From Verrucomicrobiia bacterium (GTDB taxonomy: Bacteria; Verrucomicrobiota; Verrucomicrobiia; Limisphaerales; JAEYXS01), in NCBI GenBank assembly GCA_036405135.1, contig DASWYF010000044.1:1-64000 (forward strand): DNA of 64,000 nucleotides, read 5' to 3'. A model generated the notes under the pieces. The model made no database searches, was not told where the DNA came from, and worked only from the letters and a program-made list of their open reading frames with translations. Position 1 is the stretch's first letter; each line of letters opens with the position of its first letter. The translations under genes were made by a program, and so were the position numbers. Positions 25,873-34,146 of this stretch are shown here, in pieces.

Positions 25873-26654
25873 CACCAGGTTTTCCAAGGAGCTTTGCCGC
25901 TGTTCCAGAGAGAGTTCAGGTATTGGTTTTCTTGATAAGTATCCATCGGCTGCCAGAAGCCATCATGCTTGTAGCTGTTGAGCTGACGGTCTTTTACCAA
26001 ATCTGCGATCGGCTGACGCTCCAGCATGACATTGGGATCGTCAGGCAGATACTTGAACACGTCGTGCTGGCAAACCATGAAGCCGCCATTGATATACGCG
26101 TCTTCCATCTGCGGTTTTTCCGCGAAGCTATGGATGCTGCCATCATCGGCGATCTGCATCGCACCGAAGCGTCCGGCAGGATGAACGGCGGTGATGGTCA
26201 GATGCTTGCCTGATTTCTGATGGCACTGGATCGAAGCATTGACATCGATGTTCGATACTCCGTCGCCGTACGTGAGGAGAAATGGTTCGCCGGGGGCGAG
26301 ATATTTTTGAATCTGGCGCACGCGGAAAGCAGTCATGGACTCTTGGCCGGTATCAGCCAAGGTCACACTCCAGTCTTCTTCACCGTGGCGGTCGTGATAT
26401 TGGATGGCCGGATTGCGTCCGAGCTGGAGGGTGACATCGCAGGTGTTCCAATGATAATTACGGAAATAGTCTTTGATCATGTCGCCTTTGTAGCCGAGGC
26501 AAAGGATGAACTCCTTGTGCCCTTGCACGGCGTAGGTCTTCATGATGTGCCAGAGGATCGGACGATTGCCGATGGGCACCATGGGCTTGGGGCGGTATTC
26601 CGTCTCTTCACGGAGACGGGTGCCTTTACCACCGCAGAGGATGACTACTTTCAT
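25872..26654 (-). CDS. rfbF: Glucose-1-phosphate cytidylyltransferase
   Basis: 260 residues, the family's usual length. The nucleotidyltransferase signature VVILCGGKGTRLREETEYRPKP opens the protein, followed by GNRPILWHIMKTY, FLLTYGDGVSNIDV and the RfbF-specific AVHPAGRFGAMQI and GGFMVCQHDVF. It makes CDP-glucose from CTP and glucose 1-phosphate, the first committed step for 3,6-dideoxyhexoses. It starts 6 bases after the Wzt stop. Confidence 0.97.
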   Translation of the reverse strand: MKVVILCGGKGTRLREETEYRPKPMVPIGNRPILWHIMKTYAVQGHKEFILCLGYKGDMIKDYFRNYHWNTCDVTLQLGRNPAIQYHDRHGEEDWSVTLADTGQESMTAFRVRQIQKYLAPGEPFLLTYGDGVSNIDVNASIQCHQKSGKHLTITAVHPAGRFGAMQIADDGSIHSFAEKPQMEDAYINGGFMVCQHDVFKYLPDDPNVMLERQPIADLVKDRQLNSYKHDGFWQPMDTYQENQYLNSLWNSGKAPWKTW

Positions 26655-26660
26655 ATTTTC

Positions 26661-27950
26661 TTAGTGGCTCAAAACTTCGGTGGACCAGGCCATCTTAGGA
26701 CGGATGGAACCGATCCAAGGGCCGGAATATTCTTTGCGCATCTCGCCGCTATCATGGGCGATGAAGCTCAGCACGTTCTCGGCCTTTGCCAGGATCTTGG
26801 AATTGTTATGCACGAGAAATGCGCTGATGCCGTAGCTGCATTCATTTAGGAAATTCGCCGGGATGACGCAGCGGGTGCGGTAAGTGCCGATGGGCAGATT
26901 CTTATTAGCCCAAACATCTTCAATGGTGTTCACCGAAGGCATGTTGCCGGTCGCGAGGATGCAAGAGCCGAGATTGTCCAGCAGGTGGATGCTGCAGGAA
27001 ACAGCTTCATTGCCAGTCTGACAGACGTAGTCAATCTCCACGACTGTCTCGCTGCCGGTCTTCACTTCGCTGGTGATCTTTTCATCGCTGAGCAAACGTA
27101 CGGCGGTGATTTTGGCGATGTGATTTCCTGGAGCTTTCTCCAAGTCTTTCCACTTCATTTCTCCTTCGCGATTACCGAGTCCGGAGATGTAATGCTCGAT
27201 CGCTTTGGAAACGGTGCCGTCCATGGAGACTTGGCCTGCGCTCATCACGATGCCGCGCGTGCAAAGTTTGCTCAAGCTGGCTAGTTGATGAGAGACGAAC
27301 AGGACCGTGCGGCCCTCGTTGTTAGCCACGTTCTGCATTTTTCCGAGGCACTTCTCCTGGAAACGCACATCACCTACTGCGAGCACTTCATCTACGATCA
27401 AGATTTCGGGATCAAGGTGAGCAGCCACTGCAAAGGCCAGACGCACATACATGCCGCTGGAGTAGCGTTTGACCGGAGTATCGAGGAACTTCTCGATCTC
27501 GGCGAATGCGACGATTTCATCGAACTTCTTTTTGATCTCAGCCTGGCTCATACCGAGAATGGCACCGTTCAGGAAAACATTCTCGCGTCCGGTAAGTTCG
27601 GGATGAAAACCGGTGCCGACTTCCAGCAAGCTGGCGATGCGACCGCGGAGGCGAATCTCGCCAGTGGTGGGTTCGGTGATCTGGCTGAGAATCTTCAGCA
27701 ACGTGGATTTGCCAGCGCCATTGCGACCGATGATGCCGACGACTTCGCCGGGATTGATATCGAAAGAAACATCACGCAATGCCCAAAATTCGGCAGGAGA
27801 AGTTGAGGGTTGCCCATTTTGGGCTCCTGACCCGCCCAAGAATTTCTTGGCCGTATACGCCAGTCGGTCGCGTAGAGTGTCATGACGAATGGTTTCGCCG
27901 AGTTCGTAACGCTTGCCGATATTACGAACGCTGATGATTGGATGGCTCAT
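26661..27950 (-). CDS. wzt: ABC transporter ATP-binding protein with C-terminal domain (Wzt-like)
   Basis: 429 residues. The ATPase half has Walker A GRNGAGKSTLLKIL (about residues 72-85), signature YSSGMYVRLAFAVAAH and Walker B ILIVDEVLAVGD. Residues about 250-429 form an extra beta-rich domain (VVEIDYVCQTGNEAVSCSIHLL) like the Wzt C-terminal carbohydrate-binding domain that recognises the capped end of a polymer before export. It should therefore export a finished, terminally modified polysaccharide together with the permease 3 bases upstream in the operon. Confidence 0.95.
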   Translation of the reverse strand: MSHPIISVRNIGKRYELGETIRHDTLRDRLAYTAKKFLGGSGAQNGQPSTSPAEFWALRDVSFDINPGEVVGIIGRNGAGKSTLLKILSQITEPTTGEIRLRGRIASLLEVGTGFHPELTGRENVFLNGAILGMSQAEIKKKFDEIVAFAEIEKFLDTPVKRYSSGMYVRLAFAVAAHLDPEILIVDEVLAVGDVRFQEKCLGKMQNVANNEGRTVLFVSHQLASLSKLCTRGIVMSAGQVSMDGTVSKAIEHYISGLGNREGEMKWKDLEKAPGNHIAKITAVRLLSDEKITSEVKTGSETVVEIDYVCQTGNEAVSCSIHLLDNLGSCILATGNMPSVNTIEDVWANKNLPIGTYRTRCVIPANFLNECSYGISAFLVHNNSKILAKAENVLSFIAHDSGEMRKEYSGPWIGSIRPKMAWSTEVLSH

Positions 27951-27953
27951 TCG

Positions 27954-28805
27954 TTAAATAACGTCAGCAAAGGTTTTCTCCGTGGTGCGGAAGTAATAAG
28001 CACCCGTGATCAGCAGTAGTCCCACAACTGCCACGCTGGCAGTCATACCAGGCCAATACGGCTCAAATTGTTCACCCAGAATGCACCAACGGAAGCCTTC
28101 CACAGCGCCCACCATGGGATTGAGTGTGTAAGCAAGCATAAGCCATTTCTGGGGAATAAGGCTGATGCTGAAAAACACGGGCGTCACATAAAGGCCCATG
28201 CGGGTAAGGAAGGGGACTACGTGTTTCACATCCCTATATTTGACATTCAAAGCGCTCAGCCACATGCCGACGGCCATGGCTGCCATGGTGGTGTAGAGGA
28301 AAAAGAAAGGCAAAAGCAGCAAGCGCGGAGTAAGTGCTGTTTGATGATACAACATCAGCAAGAACAAGAGAACGAGGGAGATAAGAAAATCGATCATGCC
28401 ACTCATGACCGCGCTTCCGGGAATGATAAGGCGGGGAAAATAGACCTTGGTGATCATGTTCTGCGAAGCGATCAAGGAATTGCTGCTTTCCGTCATGGCA
28501 TTGGAGAAATATTGCCAAGGAAGCAAGGCGGCGAAGGTGAGTAAAACGTAAGGCACGCCATTACTGGGTAAATTGGCAAGACGTCCAAAGACGACTGCGC
28601 CAATTGCCACAGTCAGAAGGGGTTGCAACACGGCCCAAGCCACACCCAAAAGAGTCTGCTTATAACGGATAAGCACATTGCGCCATGCAAGTTGCCAGAA
28701 TAATTCGCGATAGCGCCAGAGTTCCGCCATATCAATGGCGGCCAAACCGCTGCGGGGACGGATAACTCGCTCAATGGCGGAGGCGTTGGGGGAGGATGCG
28801 GGCAT
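27954..28805 (-). CDS. wzm: ABC transporter permease for polysaccharide export (Wzm-like)
   Basis: 283 residues with about six membrane helices. The amphipathic RYRELFWQLAWRNVLIRYKQTLLGVAWAVLQPLL and LLTFAALLPWQYFSNAMTESSNSLI are typical of ABC-2 polysaccharide permeases, as is YFPRLIIPGSAVMSG. It forms the inner-membrane channel with Wzt. It starts 2 bases past the regulator stop and is the second gene of the operon. Confidence 0.95.
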   Translation of the reverse strand: MPASSPNASAIERVIRPRSGLAAIDMAELWRYRELFWQLAWRNVLIRYKQTLLGVAWAVLQPLLTVAIGAVVFGRLANLPSNGVPYVLLTFAALLPWQYFSNAMTESSNSLIASQNMITKVYFPRLIIPGSAVMSGMIDFLISLVLLFLLMLYHQTALTPRLLLLPFFFLYTTMAAMAVGMWLSALNVKYRDVKHVVPFLTRMGLYVTPVFFSISLIPQKWLMLAYTLNPMVGAVEGFRWCILGEQFEPYWPGMTASVAVVGLLLITGAYYFRTTEKTFADVI

Positions 28806-28807
28806 GC

Positions 28808-29341
28808 TCAGAGGAGGCGGTTGATCAACGGGTTGTCAATGAGGCCTGACAGTTGGCGTTGGAACTTTCGTGCGCGTTCCAGTCTTTCCGTGACGGTCTT
28901 CATGGCGGCGGACTCGTTTTCAGAACTGATGTCGGATGTCTGGGCCAAACTTTGCTTGGCGTGAGTTTCAACCTGCTCAAGATGTCGGCCTGCCGTGTGC
29001 AGTTTTTTTTGTAAAGTTTCCAAGAAGCCGTCGCGAAAGATTTTTCGAAAGTCAGTTTCGGCTTCGTAAAAGTCTCGGCGATCACCTTTTACCCAGACTT
29101 TATGCACTGCAGCCCAGCGTTCCATCTGGCGGATGGTGATGCTGATGCTGGCTTTGCTGACGCCGAGTTGTGCTGCAATCTCTTCCAGGCAAATGGGTTC
29201 GGGGCTGAGGTAGAGGAGGGCGTAAATCTGTCCTACGAGGCGACCAAGCCCGAAAGACTGGGTGGTGGAGCCGCCCGCTTCAATAAACTTGCTGCGGGTA
29301 TGCATCCAGTCGGGCTGTTTACTGTCTGTCTGCCTGGGCAT
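28808..29341 (-). CDS. GbsR/MarR-like transcriptional regulator
   Basis: 177 residues with a winged helix-turn-helix at about residues 35-95: GRLVGQIYALLYLSPEPICLEEIAAQLGVSKASISITIRQMERWAAVHKV, then a wing VKGDRRDFYEAETDF. The C-terminal half is a helical, basic dimerisation region. It is the first gene of the operon that encodes the ABC exporter and dideoxy sugar genes, and a palindrome lies right in front of its ATG, so autoregulation is likely. What it senses is unknown; GbsR relatives respond to small molecules such as choline. Confidence 0.85.
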   Translation of the reverse strand: MPRQTDSKQPDWMHTRSKFIEAGGSTTQSFGLGRLVGQIYALLYLSPEPICLEEIAAQLGVSKASISITIRQMERWAAVHKVWVKGDRRDFYEAETDFRKIFRDGFLETLQKKLHTAGRHLEQVETHAKQSLAQTSDISSENESAAMKTVTERLERARKFQRQLSGLIDNPLINRLL

Positions 29342-29343
29342 TC

Positions 29344-29361
29344 GTTTAGAAAATTCTAAAC
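29344..29361. promoter_or_regulatory. Candidate operator palindrome at the operon head
   Basis: GTTTAGAA and TTCTAAAC are exact inverted arms separated by AA, starting 2 bases before the regulator's ATG (29341, minus strand). The size fits a site for a dimeric MarR/GbsR-type protein, so it may mediate autoregulation. Confidence 0.6.
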
Positions 29362-29363
29362 GT

Positions 29364-29393
29364 TGTGTATGGTTTGTGCTGGTTGAGTGTCAA
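29364..29393 (-). promoter_or_regulatory. Possible promoter of the minus-strand operon
   Basis: On the minus strand TTGACA (29388-29393) is followed after 18 bases by TACACA (29364-29369), a weak -10. The operator palindrome is immediately downstream. The -35 is perfect, the -10 is poor, so confidence is moderate. Confidence 0.45.
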
Positions 29394-29586
29394 GTACTTT
29401 GAGTGAAGATGCGCAGATAAGGGCGGGCTGATTTGGAACAAGACAGCTAAGATACAACACTGCTCAATTTTTGCAAATTTCTACTTTACAGGAAGAAGGG
29501 AGTTTAGTTCCTTATAGCGCGTGACTTATCACCGGCCTAATGGCTTGGTGGAAACTGGGTTGAGGAATTGAACGTTTTTATACGCC

Positions 29587-30807
29587 ATGAAACTAAATTA
29601 TCGCTACGCGCTTAGTTTGTTTGCCGGACTTGTTCTTGCGACAAACGTTACTGCGCAATCTCAAAATGCATCTGACAAGGTCGATGGATGGCGTAAGGCT
29701 CGCGAGGAGTATTTGAGCCAGTTGCGCGCCAAGGAGCAGGTGGGTGGACGTCTGGACGGTCTCCAGAAGGAGCTTGATCGCCTGTCTGATCGCCGCGTGT
29801 TTTTGGAGCGCGAGTCTACTTATGTCCGTTCCAAGTCTGATACTGCTGCCAAGCAGTTGCAGCTTGCCAATTCCAACCAGGTTGCCACGGAGATTGAGAA
29901 GTGGCAGAAGGAAGCCTCAGCTTGGGCTGAGCGTGTGAAGGCTGTGGAAACTGAGACAGCGCAAATCGATGCGCAGATCGAAGCTAAGTTGGGCGAGTTG
30001 CGCAAGCTGGCCTCTGAGGGTGGTTCCAAGGTTTTGACCACGGGTGAGCCGATCCAGATCTTTGTGGTGGAAGACGAGTCGTTCAACAGTGTTTATCAAA
30101 TCCGTGAGGGTGGATACATTGTTCTTCCTCGTATCGGTCGCGTGCAGGTTGCTGGTAAGGACTTGCCGGACGCCGAGAAGACGATCAAGGAAGCTCTGGA
30201 AGCTTCGCAGTTGCGTCAGGCCACGGTGATGGTTGAGCGCACGGTTGAGACTTACTCGGCTGGTTCCGCGAACGTGGTGTATCTGGCTGGTGAATTCAAG
30301 CAGACTGGTCCTTTGTTGTTGCCTGCCGGTTATTCACCGACAATCACGACCATCTTCATCCGTTCGGGTGGTACAAAGGATTCCGGTGATTTGACCCGTG
30401 TGAAACTTCTCCGCCTTGCGGAAGGCAAGAGCTTGGTGGAAGAAGTCAATGTGCAAGCGATTTTGGATGGTGCTGGCTTGACGCCGGATGTGTCCGTGCA
30501 GCCGGGTGATATCGTGGTGGTGCCGGCCTTCGCCAACCGCGTGTATGTGACGGGTAACGTCAAGAGCGCTGGTATCGTGCAGTTGCCGATTGATGAGGAG
30601 TTGACGGCCTATGCGGCGATTCTCCGCAGTGGTGGTTTTGCCCGCTTCGCCAAGAAGAGTGGTGTGTATGTGCTTCGCAATGGTGGTAACGGTGAAAAAT
30701 TCCGCATCCCTGTGAGCATCAAGAGTGTGCAATCTGGCAAACAACCTGATGTGGTGCTGCAAAGCAATGACATCATCGTGGTGCCCGAGAGCTTCTTTAG
30801 CTTCTAA
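29587..30807 (+). CDS. Polysaccharide biosynthesis/export protein (Wza-like) with N-terminal coiled coil
   Basis: 406 residues. Signal peptide MKLNYRYALSLFAGLVLATNVTAQ, with no lipobox cysteine, unlike Wza. Residues about 30-145 are a charged coiled coil (EYLSQLRAKEQVGG..LDRLSDRRVFLERES). Residues about 152-228 are the export domain (IQIFVVEDESFNSVYQIREGGYI), then two SLBB-like domains, VVYLAGEFKQTGPLLL and NRVYVTGNVKSAGIVQL, each ending in a DIVVVP motif. It should form the outer-membrane/periplasmic export channel with the Wzc-like kinase downstream. A terminator-like hairpin follows. Confidence 0.9.
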   Translation: MKLNYRYALSLFAGLVLATNVTAQSQNASDKVDGWRKAREEYLSQLRAKEQVGGRLDGLQKELDRLSDRRVFLERESTYVRSKSDTAAKQLQLANSNQVATEIEKWQKEASAWAERVKAVETETAQIDAQIEAKLGELRKLASEGGSKVLTTGEPIQIFVVEDESFNSVYQIREGGYIVLPRIGRVQVAGKDLPDAEKTIKEALEASQLRQATVMVERTVETYSAGSANVVYLAGEFKQTGPLLLPAGYSPTITTIFIRSGGTKDSGDLTRVKLLRLAEGKSLVEEVNVQAILDGAGLTPDVSVQPGDIVVVPAFANRVYVTGNVKSAGIVQLPIDEELTAYAAILRSGGFARFAKKSGVYVLRNGGNGEKFRIPVSIKSVQSGKQPDVVLQSNDIIVVPESFFSF

Positions 30808-30831
30808 GATGTCATCTTATTGACTCTCAAT

Positions 30832-30863
30832 CCCCTGCGCTGCCCAGTGCAGGGGATTTTTGT
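30832..30863 (+). terminator. Rho-independent terminator between wza-like and wzc-like genes
   Basis: CCCCTGC and GCAGGGG form a 7-bp stem with a 10-base loop, followed by ATTTTTGTTT. It lies 24 bases past the wza-like stop, so it would uncouple or only partly couple the two genes. Confidence 0.75.
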
Positions 30864-30920
30864 TTGCAGATGCGGATTCTTGCTTTCCTTGCGGCTTTAT
30901 TAGGTTAGAATACAACTGAT

Positions 30921-33095
30921 ATGTTACCCGGCGTAAAACAAGCCCCGATCAAGTTCGGTGATTTGATGGTCTATCTGACGGTTGTGATCAAACACATCCG
31001 GCTGATAGTGCTATTGATGGCTTTTTCCCTGCTCGCCGGCCTGACGTTGTATGTGTATTCCCGGCCAGTCTATTACGCGAAGACGTTGATTGAGCGCAAG
31101 GAATTGCCATTGCCGGTGACGACTCAGACTGTTTTCGGAGATAGTACCACTGATTCACTTTTCTATCAGTTCAGTTCTCCGCATCTGACGGAAAGGACGG
31201 CTGCCCGGTTTGGTATCAACATGCCATACAAGTATGTCTACCGGAAGCACATCAAGAAGGTTTCTTATAAAATTAATTCTCAAGGAAATGTGGAGATTGA
31301 GGTTTGGGCTTTTTCAAGGGATTTGGCGGAGTTTTGGACAGAGCGCATGCTCGAGGAGTATAATATTTACCGCCAGGAGCAACGCCAGAAGCGTCGTGAG
31401 ATGGTGTTGAACGATTTTACCAAGGAGATGGCCAGCATCAGTAAAAAGATGGAGGAATGGGTTGCTACCAATTTCGCCTATCAGGACAGTAATAAAATGG
31501 CAGAAATCACCAGCCAGATGCGCGAGATGCAGGCCGTGCCCGTTGAATTGACCCGGGTTAACTATGTGATAGAGGAATTGCAGAGTTTGAAGGCGCGGCT
31601 GACCAAGCCGGATTTGAATGTGGTGGAGAAGCTGTCGATTTTGTCCGCAAACTCAGGTCTTTTGGACTTGAAGATTGGCGCCACCTTCGATGTGAGCGAA
31701 GGGTTGAAGCCCATCGGAGCTGGGGCTGATGCCAATGCCAAGACGCGTGAGTTTGTGATCATCCCCGCAATCAATGAAGCCAAGGGGCCGGTCACTTGGG
31801 ATGAGGCAGAACGGAGATTCCGCTCCTTGAAGCAGGAGCGTGATCAATTGAGCCAGCGTTATCTTGCTGCCCATCCCAAGATGAAAGAGGTAGAGGAGAA
31901 ACTAAAAAATGCCGAACAACAGTTGAAAGCCGAATTGGAGGGTGGCATTCAAAAAGTGGATGTCCGTTTGGCGGAGCTCAGCGCCCGTCAGGCCGACTTG
32001 AAGGCGAAAATGCCCGAGTATCTTGAAACAAAGAAGCAACAGGCGAAGGTTCAACTTGGTTTCGATCAATTAGCTGCGGGCCAACTGGCGTGGCGTGGGT
32101 TCTATGACAGTCTGGCAAAGGCGGTCAGCACGCTGGATTACGGTGAAAACAAGGAACGGATTTTTCTGAACTACGCAGGCATATTGGAGGAGCGCCTCTC
32201 AGTCCCTGCTTCTCCGAACCGTTTCAACCTTTTGCTTTATGCTTTCATACTTGGGCTTGGCCTCGCAGTCGGGGTGCCTTTCCTGATCGAGTACTTGGAC
32301 CATACTATCGGCACGGTGGAAGTGGGTGAAGATTCCTTGAAACTCAGGGCTTTGGGTGTGGTGCCCCAGTTGAGCCAGCGCGGCGTGCAGGACAAGGCGC
32401 AGGGGGAATCTGAATTGGCGACGATGACGGAGAATTTCCGTGTCATCCGTACAAATCTTTTGTTCAATGGCGAGGCCGACAGTGATTCCAAAGTCATCAT
32501 GGTCGCCAGTGCGATGCCGCAAGAAGGCAAGACTTATGTGGCTCGTAACATAGCAACCTCATTCGCCCGGAAAGGGGAACGTACGCTGCTGGTTGATGCG
32601 GACATCCGTCGCGGGACTGTGCATCAAGCGTTCAAAGTCGCATCCACCCCTGGTCTCGCAGAAATCATCATGGACAAGAATGATGCTGCCAGTGCCATTC
32701 GCAAGACAGACATACCTAACTTGGATGTAATCCCGCGTGGCAAGTTCAGCGAAGAAGTCACGGACCGTTTTGGCAGTGAAAAGGTACATAATTTCATCGA
32801 GAGTTTGCGCGAGAAATATGACCGCGTGATCATCGATACTCCGCCAGTGCTGGGTCTTGCCGAGACATCCTCCTTGCTTTCTTCAGTGGATGGTGTGGTT
32901 TTTGTGATCTGGAGCGGGCGCACTCCTTTGCGCAATGTCCGGATCGCGATTGAGACGTTGCGCAGCAACGGTGCCCAGTTCTATGGCTTTGTTTTGAACC
33001 GGTTGGATCTCACGGCCACTTCCAATTATTATTATTACTACTACTACTCTCATAACTACTATGAGAGCTATCATCCAGCAGAGCGCGCAAGTTGA
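30921..33095 (+). CDS. Polysaccharide co-polymerase/tyrosine autokinase (Wzc-like)
   Basis: 724 residues. One helix at about 25-46 (IRLIVLLMAFSLLAGLTLYVYS), a periplasmic Wzz/GNVR coiled-coil region to about 420, a second helix at about 435-455 (LLLYAFILGLGLAVGVPFLIEYL), then a BY-kinase domain with Walker A SAMPQEGKTYVARN, Walker A' LLVDADIR and Walker B VIIDTPPVLG. The C-terminus is a tyrosine cluster (NYYYYYYYSHNYYESYHP). Such proteins control chain length and export with Wza, and cycle by autophosphorylation of the tyrosines. A TAGAAT hexamer precedes the start as a possible -10. Confidence 0.95.
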   Translation: MLPGVKQAPIKFGDLMVYLTVVIKHIRLIVLLMAFSLLAGLTLYVYSRPVYYAKTLIERKELPLPVTTQTVFGDSTTDSLFYQFSSPHLTERTAARFGINMPYKYVYRKHIKKVSYKINSQGNVEIEVWAFSRDLAEFWTERMLEEYNIYRQEQRQKRREMVLNDFTKEMASISKKMEEWVATNFAYQDSNKMAEITSQMREMQAVPVELTRVNYVIEELQSLKARLTKPDLNVVEKLSILSANSGLLDLKIGATFDVSEGLKPIGAGADANAKTREFVIIPAINEAKGPVTWDEAERRFRSLKQERDQLSQRYLAAHPKMKEVEEKLKNAEQQLKAELEGGIQKVDVRLAELSARQADLKAKMPEYLETKKQQAKVQLGFDQLAAGQLAWRGFYDSLAKAVSTLDYGENKERIFLNYAGILEERLSVPASPNRFNLLLYAFILGLGLAVGVPFLIEYLDHTIGTVEVGEDSLKLRALGVVPQLSQRGVQDKAQGESELATMTENFRVIRTNLLFNGEADSDSKVIMVASAMPQEGKTYVARNIATSFARKGERTLLVDADIRRGTVHQAFKVASTPGLAEIIMDKNDAASAIRKTDIPNLDVIPRGKFSEEVTDRFGSEKVHNFIESLREKYDRVIIDTPPVLGLAETSSLLSSVDGVVFVIWSGRTPLRNVRIAIETLRSNGAQFYGFVLNRLDLTATSNYYYYYYYSHNYYESYHPAERAS

Positions 33096-33153
33096 GTTGC
33101 ATCCGGCTTTTGGTCTGTTGACGCACTGGTAATCAATAGCAATCCACCCCTCC

Positions 33154-34095
33154 TTGAACCTGTCCAATTCCGCAGTTTCCGATCAAGGCGTTTCGGTGGT
33201 CATACCGGCCTATAATTATGCGCACTTTCTGGCGCAAGCGATAGATTCCGCATTGGACCAGACGCACTCGAATGTAGAAGTCATCGTGATTGATGATGGT
33301 TCGATCGATAACACACCGGAGGTGGCGGCGAAATACGGGGATCGCATCCGTTATATAAGGAAGAAGAATGGCGGACTGCCAGCAGCCAGAAACACTGGCA
33401 TCCGGGCAGCAAGCCATGGGCTGATAGGGTTTTTAGATGCGGATGACATCTGGAAACCGGATTTTCTGGCTAAAGCACTGTCTTATTTTTCCAGCCCTGA
33501 AAATTTCGGTCTCGTCGCCTCCCAGGCAGTATATGTGGACGAGAAGGGGACGCCTTTCGAATTGAAGTCCTTGGCCTATCATGTGCATGGCCGTTTGGAC
33601 CATCGAGATATCCTGCTGAAGACCCGTTTTTCCCCTTCGGCGGTGGTGGCCAGGAAAAGTGTGCTGGAGGAATCGGGTTTGTTTGACGAGACCCTGCGCA
33701 GTTCTGAAGACCGTGACATGTGGATACGAATGGCGGCAAGAAAGCCTGCGTATCTCATCCCGGAACGCCTGGTATTGATCCGGCGTCATCGAAACAGCAT
33801 GAGCCGCAACGCCGAACGGATGAAGCTGAACATCTTCACGGTGTTGAACAAGGCGAGAGATATGGAGCTGGTGTCCCGGTCGGACTGGATGTTCTGGCTC
33901 AAGGCAAGTTCGTTCGCCTACTTTCAATCGGCATGGATGTACTTTGAACAAGGGAATCGGCTTGTTGCTTTGAAGGAACTCGCCGTATCCTGCCTGTTGT
34001 GGCCGTTCTATGGGGATCCAAACCGGTTAAATGAACCGGCACTGTTCCGTTTGCGCAGCGGCAGGCAGTTCCTGTTCGCACGTCCGCGGTTTTGA
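33154..34095 (+). CDS. Glycosyltransferase family 2
   Basis: 313 residues, probably from TTG 33154; no in-frame ATG precedes the fold. VSVVIPAYNYAHFLAQAIDSAL, VIVIDDGSIDNTPEV and AARNTGIRAASHGLIGFLDADDIWKPDFL carry the DADD metal site of GT-A enzymes. SEDRDMWIRMAARKP is the common acceptor-side motif. It lies in the Wza/Wzc cluster, between the autokinase and a GT4, so it should extend the exopolysaccharide repeat unit. Sugar identity is not readable. Confidence 0.93.
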   Translation: MNLSNSAVSDQGVSVVIPAYNYAHFLAQAIDSALDQTHSNVEVIVIDDGSIDNTPEVAAKYGDRIRYIRKKNGGLPAARNTGIRAASHGLIGFLDADDIWKPDFLAKALSYFSSPENFGLVASQAVYVDEKGTPFELKSLAYHVHGRLDHRDILLKTRFSPSAVVARKSVLEESGLFDETLRSSEDRDMWIRMAARKPAYLIPERLVLIRRHRNSMSRNAERMKLNIFTVLNKARDMELVSRSDWMFWLKASSFAYFQSAWMYFEQGNRLVALKELAVSCLLWPFYGDPNRLNEPALFRLRSGRQFLFARPRF

Positions 34096-34146
34096 CATCG
34101 GTCCCCGGCGTATTTTTGAATCGAGCCCAGACAGCATATCGCCAGA

